Origin: Ralstonia pickettii DTP0602
GTDB taxonomy: Bacteria > Pseudomonadota > Gammaproteobacteria > Burkholderiales > Burkholderiaceae
Assembly (NCBI GenBank): GCA_000471925.1
Contig: CP006669.1
Coordinates: forward strand, 248,001-312,000
DNA: 64,000 nt
Direction of reading: 5' to 3'
Shown: piece by piece, positions 44,978 through 54,861 of the stretch
Position numbering within the stretch: the stretch's first letter is position 1
Layout: every line of letters starts with the position of its first letter
Program-made: the position numbers and the translations under genes
Notes under the pieces: generated by a model
The model's input: the letters and a program-made list of their open reading frames with translations, nothing else
Databases searched by the model: none
What the model was told of the DNA's origin: nothing

Positions 44978-47122
44978 TCAGAACTGTTCGCCGCGGGCTG
45001 CCTTGTCCTTCAGCAGTCGTGGCGGCGCGAAGCGCTCGCCATAGTGTTCGGCCAGGTACGTGGCGCGTGCCACGGCCTTGTCCAGCCCGTACTGGTTGAG
45101 GAACTGGAACACGCCACCCGTCCAGCGCGGAAAGCCGATGCCAAGCACCGAGCCGATGTCGCCGTCGCCCGCACTGTCGAGCACGCCTTCCTCCAGGATG
45201 CGCACCGATTCCAGCGCCATGGAGAACAGAAGCCGGTCCTGCTTGTCCTGCGGCGGGAACTGCTCGTCGGGGTGCAGGAAATGGCGCGCCAGTCCGCTCC
45301 AGAACACCTTGCCGCCCTCAACCGGGTAGTCGTAGAAGCCGCCGCCGGCCACGCGACCCTTGCGGCCGAATTCGTCGAGCATGCGCTCCATCACTGCGTC
45401 TGCCGGGTGCGCAGGAAGGGGCCGGCCTTCGGCTGCATGCGCTGCGAGCGTCTCAAGCCTGTTGTTGTAGGAGAGGCTCAGACTGACTTCGTCCAGCACC
45501 GCGAGCGGTCCCACGGGAAAACCGGCAAACGCGGCCGCTGCCTCGATTGCGGCCGGGTCCTGGCCTTCACCCAGCATTGCCACGCCCTCGCGCGTGAAGG
45601 TGCTGAACACACGGCTGGTGAAGAAGCCCCGGCTGTCGTTGACGACGATCGGGGTCTTGCCGAGCTGCATGACGAAGTCCAGCGCGTGGGCCAGCGTCTC
45701 CTTTGACGTGCGCTCGCCCTTGATCACCTCCACCAGCTGCATGCGGTGCACCGGCGAAAAGAAATGCAGGCCGATGAAGCGGTCCGGGCGCCCGGACGCC
45801 TCGGCCAGGCCCGTGATCGGCAGCGTGGACGTGTTCGATGCCCAGAACGCCTGGTCGGCCAACAGCGGCTCCGCAGACCGCGTGATCTCGGCCTTCAGCG
45901 CAGGGTTCTCGGGCACGGCTTCAATGACCAGGTCGACGTGGGACAGGTCTTCAAAGCGCTCCACCGGGCGGATGCGCTCCACGATCTCGCGGCGGCGGGC
46001 GGCATCGATCTCGCCCTTCTCTTCGCGCTTGGCGAGCAGCTTGTCGGCGGCATCGCGCGCGCCGGCGGCCTGCGCCAGGGTCGCGTCCTTGACCCACACG
46101 TCGATGCCGCGTGTTGCGGCCACGTAGGCAATGCCCTTACCCATCATGCCCGCGCCCAGCACGGCCAGCGTGCCAATCTTGCCCTTGGGGACGCCCTGCG
46201 GGCGCTGCGCGCCCGACTTGATCTCGTTGGCGCGGAACCAGAAGGTGCGCAGGATGTTCTTCGATACCTTTCCGGTAACGAGTTGGATGAAGTAGCGCGT
46301 CTCGATGCGGCTGGCGGTATCGAAGTCCACTTGCATGCCTTCGACCGAGGCGCACAGGATGGCTTCAGGCGCGGGGTAACAGCCCTTGGTCTTGGCTCGC
46401 ACGGTGGCGGCGGCGGTAGAGATCCAGCGCTTCGTGCCGTCCGCATCCGTCCAGCCGCCCGGCGGCACATAACCCTTGGCGTCCCAGGGCTGGGCGCTCG
46501 CAGGATGGCCGATGATCCAGGCGCTCGCTGCGTCAAGCAGCGCTTGCCGCGAATCGGCCAGCGCGTGGACCAGGCCGGCCTTGACGGCCTCGGCGGGCGA
46601 CATCAGCTTGCAGTCCTGGAGGTACGGCTGGCTCGCGGCCAGGCCGAGCAGGCGGGTGAGGCGCACCACGCCGCCGGCGCCCGGCATCAGGCCGAGCGTG
46701 GCTTCGGGCAGGCCGAACTGGACCTTGGGCTTGTTCAGCGCGATGCGATGGTGGCAGGCCAGCGCGATCTCGAAGCCACCGCCCAGCGCGGTGCCGTTGA
46801 GCGCGGCCACCACCGGCTTGCCTAGCGTTTCGAGCCGGCGCAGGGTGTTCTTGCCGCGCTCAGTCGCATCGAACAGCCCCTGCGCGTCGGCGGGCTGCAT
46901 CTTGTAGAGGCGGTTCAGGTCGCCGCCGGCGAAGAAGGTTTCCTTGGCGGACGTCAGGATGACGCCGGCGATATCGTCTTTCTCCGCTTCCAGGCGGGTC
47001 ACCATGTCGGCAAAGCATTGCCGCATGGCGTCGGACATGGTGTTGACGCTTTGTTCCGGCGCGTCGAAGGTTAGGGTGACGATGCCGTCGGCGGACTTGT
47101 GGTACTGGATTGGGGCTTGCAT
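44978..47122 (-). CDS. FadB/FadJ-like bifunctional enoyl-CoA hydratase / 3-hydroxyacyl-CoA dehydrogenase
   Basis: This 714-residue fusion has an N-terminal crotonase domain (about 1-195; TFFAGGDLNRL, ALNGTALGGGFEIALACHHR, FGLPEATLGLMPGAGG with the catalytic Glu residues). It is followed by an NAD-binding Rossmann domain (VLGAGMMGKGIAYVAA) and the dehydrogenase domain with the catalytic His in GLHFFSPVHRMQLVEVI. It carries out steps two and three of beta-oxidation. It is transcribed with a thiolase 65 bases upstream, so it forms a complete hydratase-dehydrogenase-thiolase set. Confidence 0.95.
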   Translation of the reverse strand: MQAPIQYHKSADGIVTLTFDAPEQSVNTMSDAMRQCFADMVTRLEAEKDDIAGVILTSAKETFFAGGDLNRLYKMQPADAQGLFDATERGKNTLRRLETLGKPVVAALNGTALGGGFEIALACHHRIALNKPKVQFGLPEATLGLMPGAGGVVRLTRLLGLAASQPYLQDCKLMSPAEAVKAGLVHALADSRQALLDAASAWIIGHPASAQPWDAKGYVPPGGWTDADGTKRWISTAAATVRAKTKGCYPAPEAILCASVEGMQVDFDTASRIETRYFIQLVTGKVSKNILRTFWFRANEIKSGAQRPQGVPKGKIGTLAVLGAGMMGKGIAYVAATRGIDVWVKDATLAQAAGARDAADKLLAKREEKGEIDAARRREIVERIRPVERFEDLSHVDLVIEAVPENPALKAEITRSAEPLLADQAFWASNTSTLPITGLAEASGRPDRFIGLHFFSPVHRMQLVEVIKGERTSKETLAHALDFVMQLGKTPIVVNDSRGFFTSRVFSTFTREGVAMLGEGQDPAAIEAAAAFAGFPVGPLAVLDEVSLSLSYNNRLETLAAHAAEGRPLPAHPADAVMERMLDEFGRKGRVAGGGFYDYPVEGGKVFWSGLARHFLHPDEQFPPQDKQDRLLFSMALESVRILEEGVLDSAGDGDIGSVLGIGFPRWTGGVFQFLNQYGLDKAVARATYLAEHYGERFAPPRLLKDKAARGEQF

Positions 47123-47187
47123 CTTGGGGTCTCCGGCAGGGCGGGCTGATAGCGCCGCGTGTGTGGTTCTGGATCTCTCAGGGGGGC

Positions 47188-48399
47188 TCAGAGGCGTTCA
47201 ATGACCGTGGCCACGCCCATGCCACCGGCCACGCACAGCGTGGCCACGCCGTAGCGCTGCTGCCGGCGTTCCAGTTCATCGAGCAGGGTGCCGACGATGA
47301 TCGCGCCGGTAGCGCCGATCGGATGGCCCATGGCGATGGAACCGCCATTGACGTTGATCTTCTGCAGCGGCACCCCGAGTGTCTTGACAAAATGCAGCGG
47401 CACCGCGGCAAAGGCTTCATTGACCTCGAACAGGTCGATCTGGTCGGCATGCAGGCCGGCCTTGGCCAGCGCCTTCTGCGTGGCCGGCACCGGGCCGGTC
47501 AGCATCAGCGTGGCTTCCACCGACGCCAGGCCCGTGCCCAGGATGCGCGCGCGCGGGCGCAGGCCAAGCTCCTGCCCGATGCGCTCGCTGCCGATCAGCA
47601 CCAGGCCGGCACCATCGACGATCCCCGAGGAATTGCCGGCGGTGTGCACGGCATCGATATGGTCGAGTTCCGGATAGCGCTGGCGGGCCACCAGGGCGTT
47701 GGCTGCGCCAGCTGGGCCGCCAAAGGCCGGCTTGAGCGACGCCAGCGAGGCCGAGGTGGTTTCTTCGCGAATGTATTCGTCGTGGTCCAGCACCAACAGC
47801 CCGCTGGCATCGCGCATCGGTACCAGCGAGCGCGCAAAATGCCCCTCGCGCCGGGCCGCGGCGGCGAGCGCCTGCGAGCGCAGCGCGTACTCGTCCAGCT
47901 GTTTGCGGCAAAAGCCATGCAGCGCGGCGACCATGTCGGCGCTGAACCCCTGCGGCACATAGGCGATCCTCAGGCTGGTGGCCGGGTCGTAGATCCAGGC
48001 CCCGCCGGAGGCGCCGAGGCCCAGGCGCGACATCGACTCCACGCCGCCGGCGGCGATCAGGTCATGCCAGCCAGAGCGAATCTTCTCCGCGGCGATATTG
48101 ATGGCTTCCAGGCCGGCGCCGCAGAAGCGCTGCAGTGCCATGCCGGGCACCTGGGTCCAGCCGCGCGGCGCGCTCAGGGCAGCGATGCGGGGCAGGCAGG
48201 AGCCCTGGTCGCCGACGGCCGAGCTGATGCCCATGATGAGATCATCCACGCGCGCTGGATCCAGATCGTGGCGCTGGCGCAGCGCCTCCAGCAATGTGAC
48301 GACAAGATCAATCGGCTTAACCTCATACAGCGCGCCAGCGCCGGGCTTACCTTTCCCGCGCGGGGTGCGCACTGCGTCAAAGATGAATGCGTCGGTCAT
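47188..48399 (-). CDS. Acetyl-CoA acyltransferase (beta-oxidation thiolase)
   Basis: This roughly 403-residue thiolase has the acyl-binding Cys93 (MALQRFCGAGLEAI), the His motif NGGSIAMGHPIGATGA and the second Cys in CVAGGMGVA. The start is taken as the second of two adjacent ATGs (48399), five bases after AGGAG; the first at 48402 is too close to it. It diverges from the IclR gene over 89 bases that hold a palindrome. It is the first gene of the leftward arm and acts after the FadB-like enzyme. Confidence 0.94.
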   Translation of the reverse strand: MTDAFIFDAVRTPRGKGKPGAGALYEVKPIDLVVTLLEALRQRHDLDPARVDDLIMGISSAVGDQGSCLPRIAALSAPRGWTQVPGMALQRFCGAGLEAINIAAEKIRSGWHDLIAAGGVESMSRLGLGASGGAWIYDPATSLRIAYVPQGFSADMVAALHGFCRKQLDEYALRSQALAAAARREGHFARSLVPMRDASGLLVLDHDEYIREETTSASLASLKPAFGGPAGAANALVARQRYPELDHIDAVHTAGNSSGIVDGAGLVLIGSERIGQELGLRPRARILGTGLASVEATLMLTGPVPATQKALAKAGLHADQIDLFEVNEAFAAVPLHFVKTLGVPLQKINVNGGSIAMGHPIGATGAIIVGTLLDELERRQQRYGVATLCVAGGMGVATVIERL

Positions 48400-48462
48400 C
48401 ATGTCTCCTAAAAAAGTGAGATGAGTGTCTCGAAAATAGTTGCGCAAGTCAAATCGTTTGTC

Positions 48463-48473
48463 CATAATTTATG
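48463..48473. promoter_or_regulatory. Small palindrome between thiolase and IclR genes
   Basis: CATAATTTATG has perfect five-base arms around a central T. It lies 15 bases before the IclR start, within the divergent promoter region, and may be an IclR operator. Confidence 0.35.
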
Positions 48474-48488
48474 TAACGGAGGTTAATA

Positions 48489-49319
48489 ATGAAACGTGAA
48501 TCTCAATTTCAAGAGCTCCAGTCCGAGTTGCAGGCCGAAAGTGGCGCAACTGCCGCAGGCAGTGCGCTGGCGCGCGGCATTCAGATCCTCCAGGCCTTCA
48601 CCACCGCAACGCCGGAGCTGAACGCCCGCGACCTGATGGCTGCCACCGGCCTGCCGAGGCCGACGCTGTTCCGCCTGGCCTCTACGCTGTGCGAGGCCGG
48701 ACTGCTGCGCTACGACGAACTGACCGGCCGTTTTCAGCCGGCGCCGGGGCTGGCGCGCCTGGCATCGCCGCTGCTGGCGCGGGTGCGTATCCGCCAGTTG
48801 GCTTTCGGTCCCATGCAGGCACTGGCCGACCGTGTGCGGGGCCAGGTCTCGCTGGGGCTGGGCGCGGGCCTGGACCTGGTCTTTATCGAACTGGCCCAGG
48901 CCAAGGAATGCGAGACCGTGCGGCCGGCGATGGGCAGCCATATCTCGCTGTCGCGCACGGCAAAGGGGCGTGCTTACCTTGCGGCACTGCCGCCGGAGCA
49001 ACGGGAGCGCTATGTCGAGGCGATGCGCGCCAGCGATCCCGAGCACGGCGCTTGGCTGGCCGATCGCATGTCGGAAGCGCGCCAGAACCTGGCCGAACGC
49101 GGCTTCTGCATCAGCCACGGCGACCTGCATCACCAGCTCGATGCCGTCGCCGTGCCGGTGCGGTCCAACGTGCCGGACGAGATCTACGTGTTCGCCTGCA
49201 CCGTGCCGAGCTTTGAATTGCGGCCGGGCCAGCTGGAGGAGGAGGTAGGTCCGCGCCTGGCCACGATGGTGCGCAGCATTGAGGCCGCGCTTGGCATTCC
49301 CGCCGCCAGCTATGGCTGA
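48489..49319 (+). CDS. IclR family transcriptional regulator
   Basis: This 276-residue regulator has an N-terminal winged HTH (about 24-85; ALARGIQILQAFTTATPELN then ARDLMAATGLPRPTLFRLAS) and a C-terminal effector domain (about 95-268; HISLSRTAKGRAYLAAL, the typical entry to the IclR ligand pocket). GGAGG precedes the ATG. It stands at the divide between the two arms of the acyl-CoA cluster and probably controls both. IclR members of catabolic clusters often sense the pathway substrate or its CoA ester. Confidence 0.93.
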   Translation: MKRESQFQELQSELQAESGATAAGSALARGIQILQAFTTATPELNARDLMAATGLPRPTLFRLASTLCEAGLLRYDELTGRFQPAPGLARLASPLLARVRIRQLAFGPMQALADRVRGQVSLGLGAGLDLVFIELAQAKECETVRPAMGSHISLSRTAKGRAYLAALPPEQRERYVEAMRASDPEHGAWLADRMSEARQNLAERGFCISHGDLHHQLDAVAVPVRSNVPDEIYVFACTVPSFELRPGQLEEEVGPRLATMVRSIEAALGIPAASYG

Positions 49320-49398
49320 GCTGGCTGTGGCGGGTTGACGTAACGGAGATCCGGGCCCGCGCAGACGAGCAGGGCCGGACCAGAGGAGAGAGGAGACA

Positions 49399-50976
49399 AT
49401 GGAGACACTACAGACCGTGGACCGGCTTGCCCATTGGGCGCAGGTCCAACCCGACCAGGCCGCCGTACGGCTGACCGACGGGCAGGCGACATTGACCCTG
49501 ACCTACGGTGAACTCGATGCGCGCGCCAACCTGGTCGCGCAATGGCTGATCGGTGCTGGCTTGAAGGAGGGCGAGGGGATCGCGCTGCTGATGGAGAACC
49601 ACCCGGCCATGTTCGCCCTGGCCTGGGGCGCACGGCGCGCGGGACTCTACTACACGCCAGTGAGCGTGCACCTGAACCCTTCGGAGGTGGAATACATCCT
49701 GCGCGACTGCGGTGCCAGGCTGCTGGTCGCCACGCGCAAGACGGCGGATCTGGCTGCCGCCACCGGCGAGGGCTGGACCGGCGACAAGTACCTGCTCGAC
49801 GGCGAAGCGCCCGGCTTCCTGTCCTTTGCTCAAGCCCTTGCCGGCTATGACACCGGCACGCCCCTGCCCGAGCGTGCGGTGGGACGCGACTTCCTTTACT
49901 CCTCCGGCACCACCGGCAAGCCCAAGGGCATCCGGCGCCCGCTGGTGCCGTTCGCCGACCGCTTCGGCGACGCCTATGACGCCGTGGTCTGGCGCGAATT
50001 CTTCCAGTTTGGCCGTGACACCGTCTACCTGACCATGGCACCGCTCTATCACGCGGCGCCCATGCGCAGCGTGATGCGCAATATCGACTGGGGTGGCGAG
50101 AATATCGTGTCAAGCCGCTTCGACGCCGAACAGGCGTTGCGGCTGATCGTGCAGTACCGCGTCACGCACAGCCAGTGGGTGCCGACCATGATGATCCGCC
50201 TGCTGGCGCTGCCCGACGCAGTGAGGGAGCAGGCCGACCTGTCGAGCATGCGGGTGGCGATCCATGCCGCCGCGCCGTGCCCGCCCGACGTCAAGCAGCG
50301 CATGATCGACTGGTGGGGCAAGGTCTGGTACGAGTACTACGGCGGCTCCGAGGGCATCGGCCTGACCGGCGTCGACAGCGAGCAGTGGCTGCGCAGGCCG
50401 GGCACGGTCGGGCCCGCGCTGCTGGGCAATATCCACATCAAGGACGAAGCGGGCCAGCAGGTTCCGGTGGGGCAGCAGGGCCGCATCTGGTTCTCGGGCG
50501 CGCCGCGCTTTGCCTACCACAACGATCCGCAGAAAACCGCCGACGCCTACGATGCACAGGGCTGCGCGACCTTCGGCGATATCGGCCACGTCGATGAAGA
50601 CGGCTATCTCTATCTCTCCGGGCGCCGCACTGACCTGATCCTGTCCGGCGGCGTCAACATCTACCCGCAGGAAATCGAAAACCTGCTTGCCACCTATCCC
50701 GGCGTGGCGGATGTCGCGGTCATCGGCGTGCCGCATCCGGAGTTCGGCGAAGCAGTCAAGGCGGTGGTCGAACTGCAGCCAGCACAGCAGCCCACGCCGG
50801 AGCTGGCCGCGGCGATCCTTGACTTCTGCCGCCAGCACATCTCGCACGTGAAATGCCCGCGCAGCGTGGATTTCGTCACGGCGCTGCCGCGGCTTGAGAA
50901 CGGAAAGCTCTACAAGCGGCTGCTCATCAACCAGTACGCAGCTGCTGCCGCAAGCTCGGCAGCGGCAGCCAGCTGA
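49399..50976 (+). CDS. Acyl-CoA synthetase (AMP-forming)
   Basis: This 525-residue ANL ligase carries the P-loop YSSGTTGKPKG, the YYGGSEGIGL A5 motif, the hinge DLILSGGVNIYPQEIE and the C-terminal catalytic-lysine region LPRLENGKLYKRLL. It activates a carboxylic acid to its CoA ester. GAGAGGAGAC precedes the ATG at 49399. It is the first enzyme gene of the rightward arm, 79 bases after the IclR gene. The short Ala/Ser-rich tail after the lysine motif is unusual but harmless. Confidence 0.93.
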   Translation: METLQTVDRLAHWAQVQPDQAAVRLTDGQATLTLTYGELDARANLVAQWLIGAGLKEGEGIALLMENHPAMFALAWGARRAGLYYTPVSVHLNPSEVEYILRDCGARLLVATRKTADLAAATGEGWTGDKYLLDGEAPGFLSFAQALAGYDTGTPLPERAVGRDFLYSSGTTGKPKGIRRPLVPFADRFGDAYDAVVWREFFQFGRDTVYLTMAPLYHAAPMRSVMRNIDWGGENIVSSRFDAEQALRLIVQYRVTHSQWVPTMMIRLLALPDAVREQADLSSMRVAIHAAAPCPPDVKQRMIDWWGKVWYEYYGGSEGIGLTGVDSEQWLRRPGTVGPALLGNIHIKDEAGQQVPVGQQGRIWFSGAPRFAYHNDPQKTADAYDAQGCATFGDIGHVDEDGYLYLSGRRTDLILSGGVNIYPQEIENLLATYPGVADVAVIGVPHPEFGEAVKAVVELQPAQQPTPELAAAILDFCRQHISHVKCPRSVDFVTALPRLENGKLYKRLLINQYAAAAASSAAAAS

Positions 50977-51025
50977 GCCGCACGCCTGCCTATCTCGACA
51001 AGCACCATCCAAAGGAGACATCCCC

Positions 51026-52156
51026 ATGCGAACAGCCCTCCGTGAAGATCACGAACAGTTCCGCGACCAGGTTCGCAAATTCGTCCAGCGCGAAATCGCA
51101 CCCCACCACCACGAATGGGAAAAGGTCGGCTGCGTGCCCCGCGAGACCTGGCTCAAGGCTGGCCGCGAAGGCCTGCTGCTGTGCGCCATCCCGGAGCAGT
51201 ACGGTGGCGGTGGCGGCGACTTCGGGCATTCCATTGTCGTTATCGAAGAACTGATGCGCGTGCTGGCCACCGGCCCGGGCTTTCCGCTGCACTCCGACAT
51301 TGTGGCGCCGTACATCCTCGCTTACGGCACTGAGGCGCAGAAGGAGAGCTGGCTGCCGCCGATGGCCCGCGGCGAGAAGATCGGCGCGATCGCCATGACC
51401 GAGCCCGGCATCGGCAGCGACCTGAAATCGCTGCGCACCACCGCGCGGCGCGACGGCGACAGCTACGTCATCAACGGACAGAAGACCTTTATCACCAACG
51501 GCGCCAATTCGGACCTGGTGATCGTGGCGTGCAAGACTGATCCCGCCGCCGGCACGCGCGGCATCAGCCTTATCGTGGTGGAAGCCGGCACGCCCGGCTT
51601 CACCAAGGGCCCGCTGCTGGAGAAGATCGGCCTGAAGGCGCAGGACACGGCCGAGTTGTTCTTTGACGAGGTCCGCGTACCTGCCGCCAACCTGCTGGGC
51701 GAGGAAGGCAAGGGCTTCGGCTACCTGATGCATCAACTCGCGCAGGAGCGGTTGATGGTCTCGGTGCGCAGCCCGGTGGTAATGGAAACCATGCTGGACG
51801 AGACCATTGCCTACACCAAGAGCCGCAAGGCCTTCGGCCAGCCGGTGTTCGACCTGCAGAACACGCGCTTCAAGCTGGCAGAAATCAAGGCGAAGACCGT
51901 CGCCTGCCGCGTCTTCATCGATCACTGCATCGCGCTGCATTTCGAGAAGAAGCTCACCAGCGAAATGGCGGCCATGGCCAAGCTCTATTCCACGGAAGCG
52001 CAGGGGCAGGCAGTCGACGAACTGCTGCAGCTGCATGGCGGCTACGGTTTCATGCGCGAGTATGGCATCGCACGGGCATTCGTGGACAGCCGCGTGCAGC
52101 GGATCTATGGCGGCACGTCGGAGATCATGAAGGAGATCATCGGCCGCAGCCTGTGA
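51026..52156 (+). CDS. Acyl-CoA dehydrogenase (1)
   Basis: This 376-residue FAD enzyme has the ACAD parts IAMTEPGIGSDLKSL (FAD/substrate site), INGQKTFITNGANSDLVIV and a C-terminal RIYGGTSEIMKEIIGRSL. The usual catalytic Glu of the MCAD site (Y-E-G-T) is replaced by Gly. As in long-chain and isovaleryl types, the base would be Glu241 in LAQERLMV. AAAGGAGACATCCCC precedes the ATG at 51026. It probably oxidises a long or branched acyl-CoA. Confidence 0.93.
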   Translation: MRTALREDHEQFRDQVRKFVQREIAPHHHEWEKVGCVPRETWLKAGREGLLLCAIPEQYGGGGGDFGHSIVVIEELMRVLATGPGFPLHSDIVAPYILAYGTEAQKESWLPPMARGEKIGAIAMTEPGIGSDLKSLRTTARRDGDSYVINGQKTFITNGANSDLVIVACKTDPAAGTRGISLIVVEAGTPGFTKGPLLEKIGLKAQDTAELFFDEVRVPAANLLGEEGKGFGYLMHQLAQERLMVSVRSPVVMETMLDETIAYTKSRKAFGQPVFDLQNTRFKLAEIKAKTVACRVFIDHCIALHFEKKLTSEMAAMAKLYSTEAQGQAVDELLQLHGGYGFMREYGIARAFVDSRVQRIYGGTSEIMKEIIGRSL

Positions 52157-52256
52157 ACCGGCACAACCCAGTCGCCGGTCAGCTGGGATCGGCGGCGGCC
52201 GGCTCTGCGGATGGCAGAAGGCGGACCGCGCCGTAGCTTGTTGGGGAGGAGAAGGA

Positions 52257-53369
52257 ATGCTGTCGGGATTGAGAATTGTGGAAATCTGCGGGATCGGGCC
52301 AGGACCGTTCTGTGCCATGCACCTTGCCGATCTGGGCGCAGATGTCATTGCGGTGGAGCGTCCGACGAGTACGGCGCCGGGCCTATCGGCAGCTGATCGC
52401 CATGTGTTGAACCGGGGCAAGCGCTCGATCGTTGCAGACCTGAAGACCCCGGAGGGCCGCGAACTAGTCTTGCGCCTGATCGAGGACGCCGATGCGCTGA
52501 TCGAGGGAATGCGGCCCGGCGTCATGGAGCGCCTGGGCCTTGGCCCGGATGTGTGCATGGCGCGCAATCCGCGCCTGGTCTTCGGCCGCATGACCGGCTG
52601 GGGCCAGACCGGGCCCCTGGCCCAGGCTGCGGGGCATGACAACAACTACATCTCGCTGTCCGGGGCGCTGTACTACGCCGGCAGCGCAGCAGAGCCGCCG
52701 TCGTCACCCATCACCGTCATTGGCGATGTCGGCGGTGGCGCGCTCTATCTCGCGGTGGGAATTCTGTCGGGCGTGCTGAATGCACGCAGCACTGGCAAGG
52801 GCACCGTAGTCGACGCAGCCATCGTCGACGGCTCCGCTCATATGCTCCAGTTGCTCCTGGGCACGCGTCGCAAGGGCTTCATTGGCGGTGAGCGAGGCGC
52901 CAGCATGCATGACAGCTCGCACTTCTATTCGACCTATCGTTGCGCCGATGGTGCCTACATCACGGTTGGCGCGCTCGAGCCCCAGTTCTACGCATTGCTG
53001 CTGGAGCATCTCGGCCTCACCGCCGATCCGCGCTACAGCTCGCAGTGGGACCGCCAGCATTGGCCCGAATTGCACAGCCACCTGACCGGGATCTTTGCCA
53101 GCAAGACCCGTGCCGAATGGTGTGCGTTGCTGGAAAGTACCGATGTCTGCTTCGCCCCCGTGCTCAGTCCGGATGAGGCAGCCAGACATCCGCACAACGT
53201 CGCACGCGGCATTTACTTTGAGGAGGATGGCGAGCTCCAGGCAAGGCCGGCACCGCGGTTCGATGGAAAAGCTGTGGCACCCGGTCCGATTCCAACGCGC
53301 GGGCAGCATACCGTGGAGATAGAGCGTGCACTCGATGACCCGGCACAAGCTCGGCTCTGGCGCTCCTGA
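52257..53369 (+). CDS. CoA-transferase family III protein, alpha-methylacyl-CoA racemase-like
   Basis: This 370-residue CaiB/BaiF-family protein has the AMACR catalytic pair: His127 in AGHDNNYISLSG and Asp157 in VIGDVGGGALYLAVG. GPGPFCAMHLADLGADV near the N-terminus binds CoA. AMACR epimerises 2-methylacyl-CoA so that (S)-specific acyl-CoA dehydrogenases can act. GGAGGAGAAGG precedes the ATG. Its position between two acyl-CoA dehydrogenase genes argues for a methyl-branched substrate. A CoA-transferase role cannot be ruled out. Confidence 0.87.
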   Translation: MLSGLRIVEICGIGPGPFCAMHLADLGADVIAVERPTSTAPGLSAADRHVLNRGKRSIVADLKTPEGRELVLRLIEDADALIEGMRPGVMERLGLGPDVCMARNPRLVFGRMTGWGQTGPLAQAAGHDNNYISLSGALYYAGSAAEPPSSPITVIGDVGGGALYLAVGILSGVLNARSTGKGTVVDAAIVDGSAHMLQLLLGTRRKGFIGGERGASMHDSSHFYSTYRCADGAYITVGALEPQFYALLLEHLGLTADPRYSSQWDRQHWPELHSHLTGIFASKTRAEWCALLESTDVCFAPVLSPDEAARHPHNVARGIYFEEDGELQARPAPRFDGKAVAPGPIPTRGQHTVEIERALDDPAQARLWRS

Positions 53370-53542
53370 AACTGGCCCATTTTCCATTCCGGCACGAGCG
53401 CCTGTGGCAAACGACTCGGATTCCGGGTCGGAACACCTTTGATCGACATCCCGAACCAGCGGTGCAGCCATCCTGATCGAATCCCAGGGGCGGGCACGGC
53501 GTCGTTCACGATCTCAAACCTCAATCTGAGCAAGGATCAGAA

Positions 53543-54709
53543 ATGAACTTCCAATTTTCCGAAGAGCAGAAGTCCATCGTGGAGGCAGTCCAGGCGGTCT
53601 GCTCGCAGTTCGACATGGAGTACTGGGACCGGCTCGACAAGTCCGGCACCTATCCGCATGAGTTCTACAAGGCGCTGTGCGAAGGCGGCTGGCTGGGCGT
53701 GGCGATGCCGGAAGCGTTTGGCGGCGCCGGCCTTGGCATTCTGGAGGCCGCGCTGGTGACGCAGACCATTTCGCAGTCGGGCGCGGGCATGACCGGCGCC
53801 TCGGCAGTGCACATGAACGTGTTCGGCCTGAATCCGGTGGTGGTATTCGCTACCGACGAACAGAAGCGCCGTTACCTGCCGCCCCTGATCGCCGGCCAGG
53901 AAAAAGCTTGTTTCGGCGTGACCGAGCCCGATGCGGGGCTCGACACCTCCAAGCTCAAGACCTTCGCCCGGAAGGTGCCGGGCGGCTATTCGGTGAGCGG
54001 CCGCAAGATCTGGATCTCGACCGCACAGGTGGCGGACCGCATGCTGCTGCTGGCGCGCACGCAGACGCTGGAATCGGTGAAGAAGCCCACCGACGGGCTG
54101 TCGCTGTTCTACACCAGGATTGACCGCAGCAAGATTGAGATCCGCGAGATCGACAAGATGGGCCGCGCCGCCGTCGACACCAACATGCTGTTCATCGACG
54201 ACCTGTTCATTCCCGAGGAAGACCGCATTGGGGAGGAAGGACGCGGCTTTGAGTACATCCTGCATGGGCTTAACCCGGAGCGCATCCTGATCGCATCCGA
54301 GGCCGTCGGCCTGGGCCGCGCGGCGCTGGCCATCGCCACGCAATATGCCAAGGAGCGCGTCGTGTTCGGCCGTCCGATCGGCATGAACCAGGGGGTGCAG
54401 CATCCGCTGGCGCAGGCATGGATGCAGCTCGAGGCGGCCAATCTCATGATGCTCAAGGCTGCCGCGCTGTACGACGCCGGCGAGCCTTGCGGCGCCGAGG
54501 CCAACACCGCCAAATACCTGGCCGCGGAAGCGGGGCACAACGCTTGCCAGACCGCCATCCTGACGCTGGGCGGCATGGGCTACTCGCGCGAGTACCGGGT
54601 CGAGCGATTGTTGCGCGAGTCGTATATCCCGCGTATCGCGCCGGTCAGCCCGCAGCTGATCATGTGCTTTATCGCTGAGCGCGTGCTGGGCCTGCCGAAA
54701 TCGTACTGA
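53543..54709 (+). CDS. Acyl-CoA dehydrogenase (2)
   Basis: This 388-residue ACAD is distinct from the first. It has CFGVTEPDAGLDTSKLKTFA, VSGRKIWISTAQVADRMLLL, and a C-terminus YSREYRVERLLRESYIPRIA followed by LIMCFIAERVLGLPKSY. It lacks the Y-x-G-T-x-E motif. This C-terminal type is common in clusters for branched or aromatic acyl-CoAs. The likely base is the Glu in NPERILIASEAV. AAGGATCAGAA precedes the ATG. Two unlike dehydrogenases suggest two different oxidation steps in one pathway. Confidence 0.92.
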   Translation: MNFQFSEEQKSIVEAVQAVCSQFDMEYWDRLDKSGTYPHEFYKALCEGGWLGVAMPEAFGGAGLGILEAALVTQTISQSGAGMTGASAVHMNVFGLNPVVVFATDEQKRRYLPPLIAGQEKACFGVTEPDAGLDTSKLKTFARKVPGGYSVSGRKIWISTAQVADRMLLLARTQTLESVKKPTDGLSLFYTRIDRSKIEIREIDKMGRAAVDTNMLFIDDLFIPEEDRIGEEGRGFEYILHGLNPERILIASEAVGLGRAALAIATQYAKERVVFGRPIGMNQGVQHPLAQAWMQLEAANLMMLKAAALYDAGEPCGAEANTAKYLAAEAGHNACQTAILTLGGMGYSREYRVERLLRESYIPRIAPVSPQLIMCFIAERVLGLPKSY

Positions 54710-54861
54710 ATCGACGCGCAAACGCTTCCCGCTGGCCGCCGCTGCTGGCGTCCGCTACGCGCCTGGGCGCATGACCAACGCCGCAATCGTTACGCGGCGT
54801 TGACCCGGATCGCGAAAGTCGATCCAGGGTGGATTACACCAAGAAGGATAGGAGAACCAAG

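Noticed and set aside
50990..52645. 551-residue minus-strand frame
   Set aside because: Opposite to the acyl-CoA dehydrogenase gene; no ribosome site or motif.
53537..54721. 394-residue minus-strand frame
   Set aside because: Exact antisense of the second acyl-CoA dehydrogenase.
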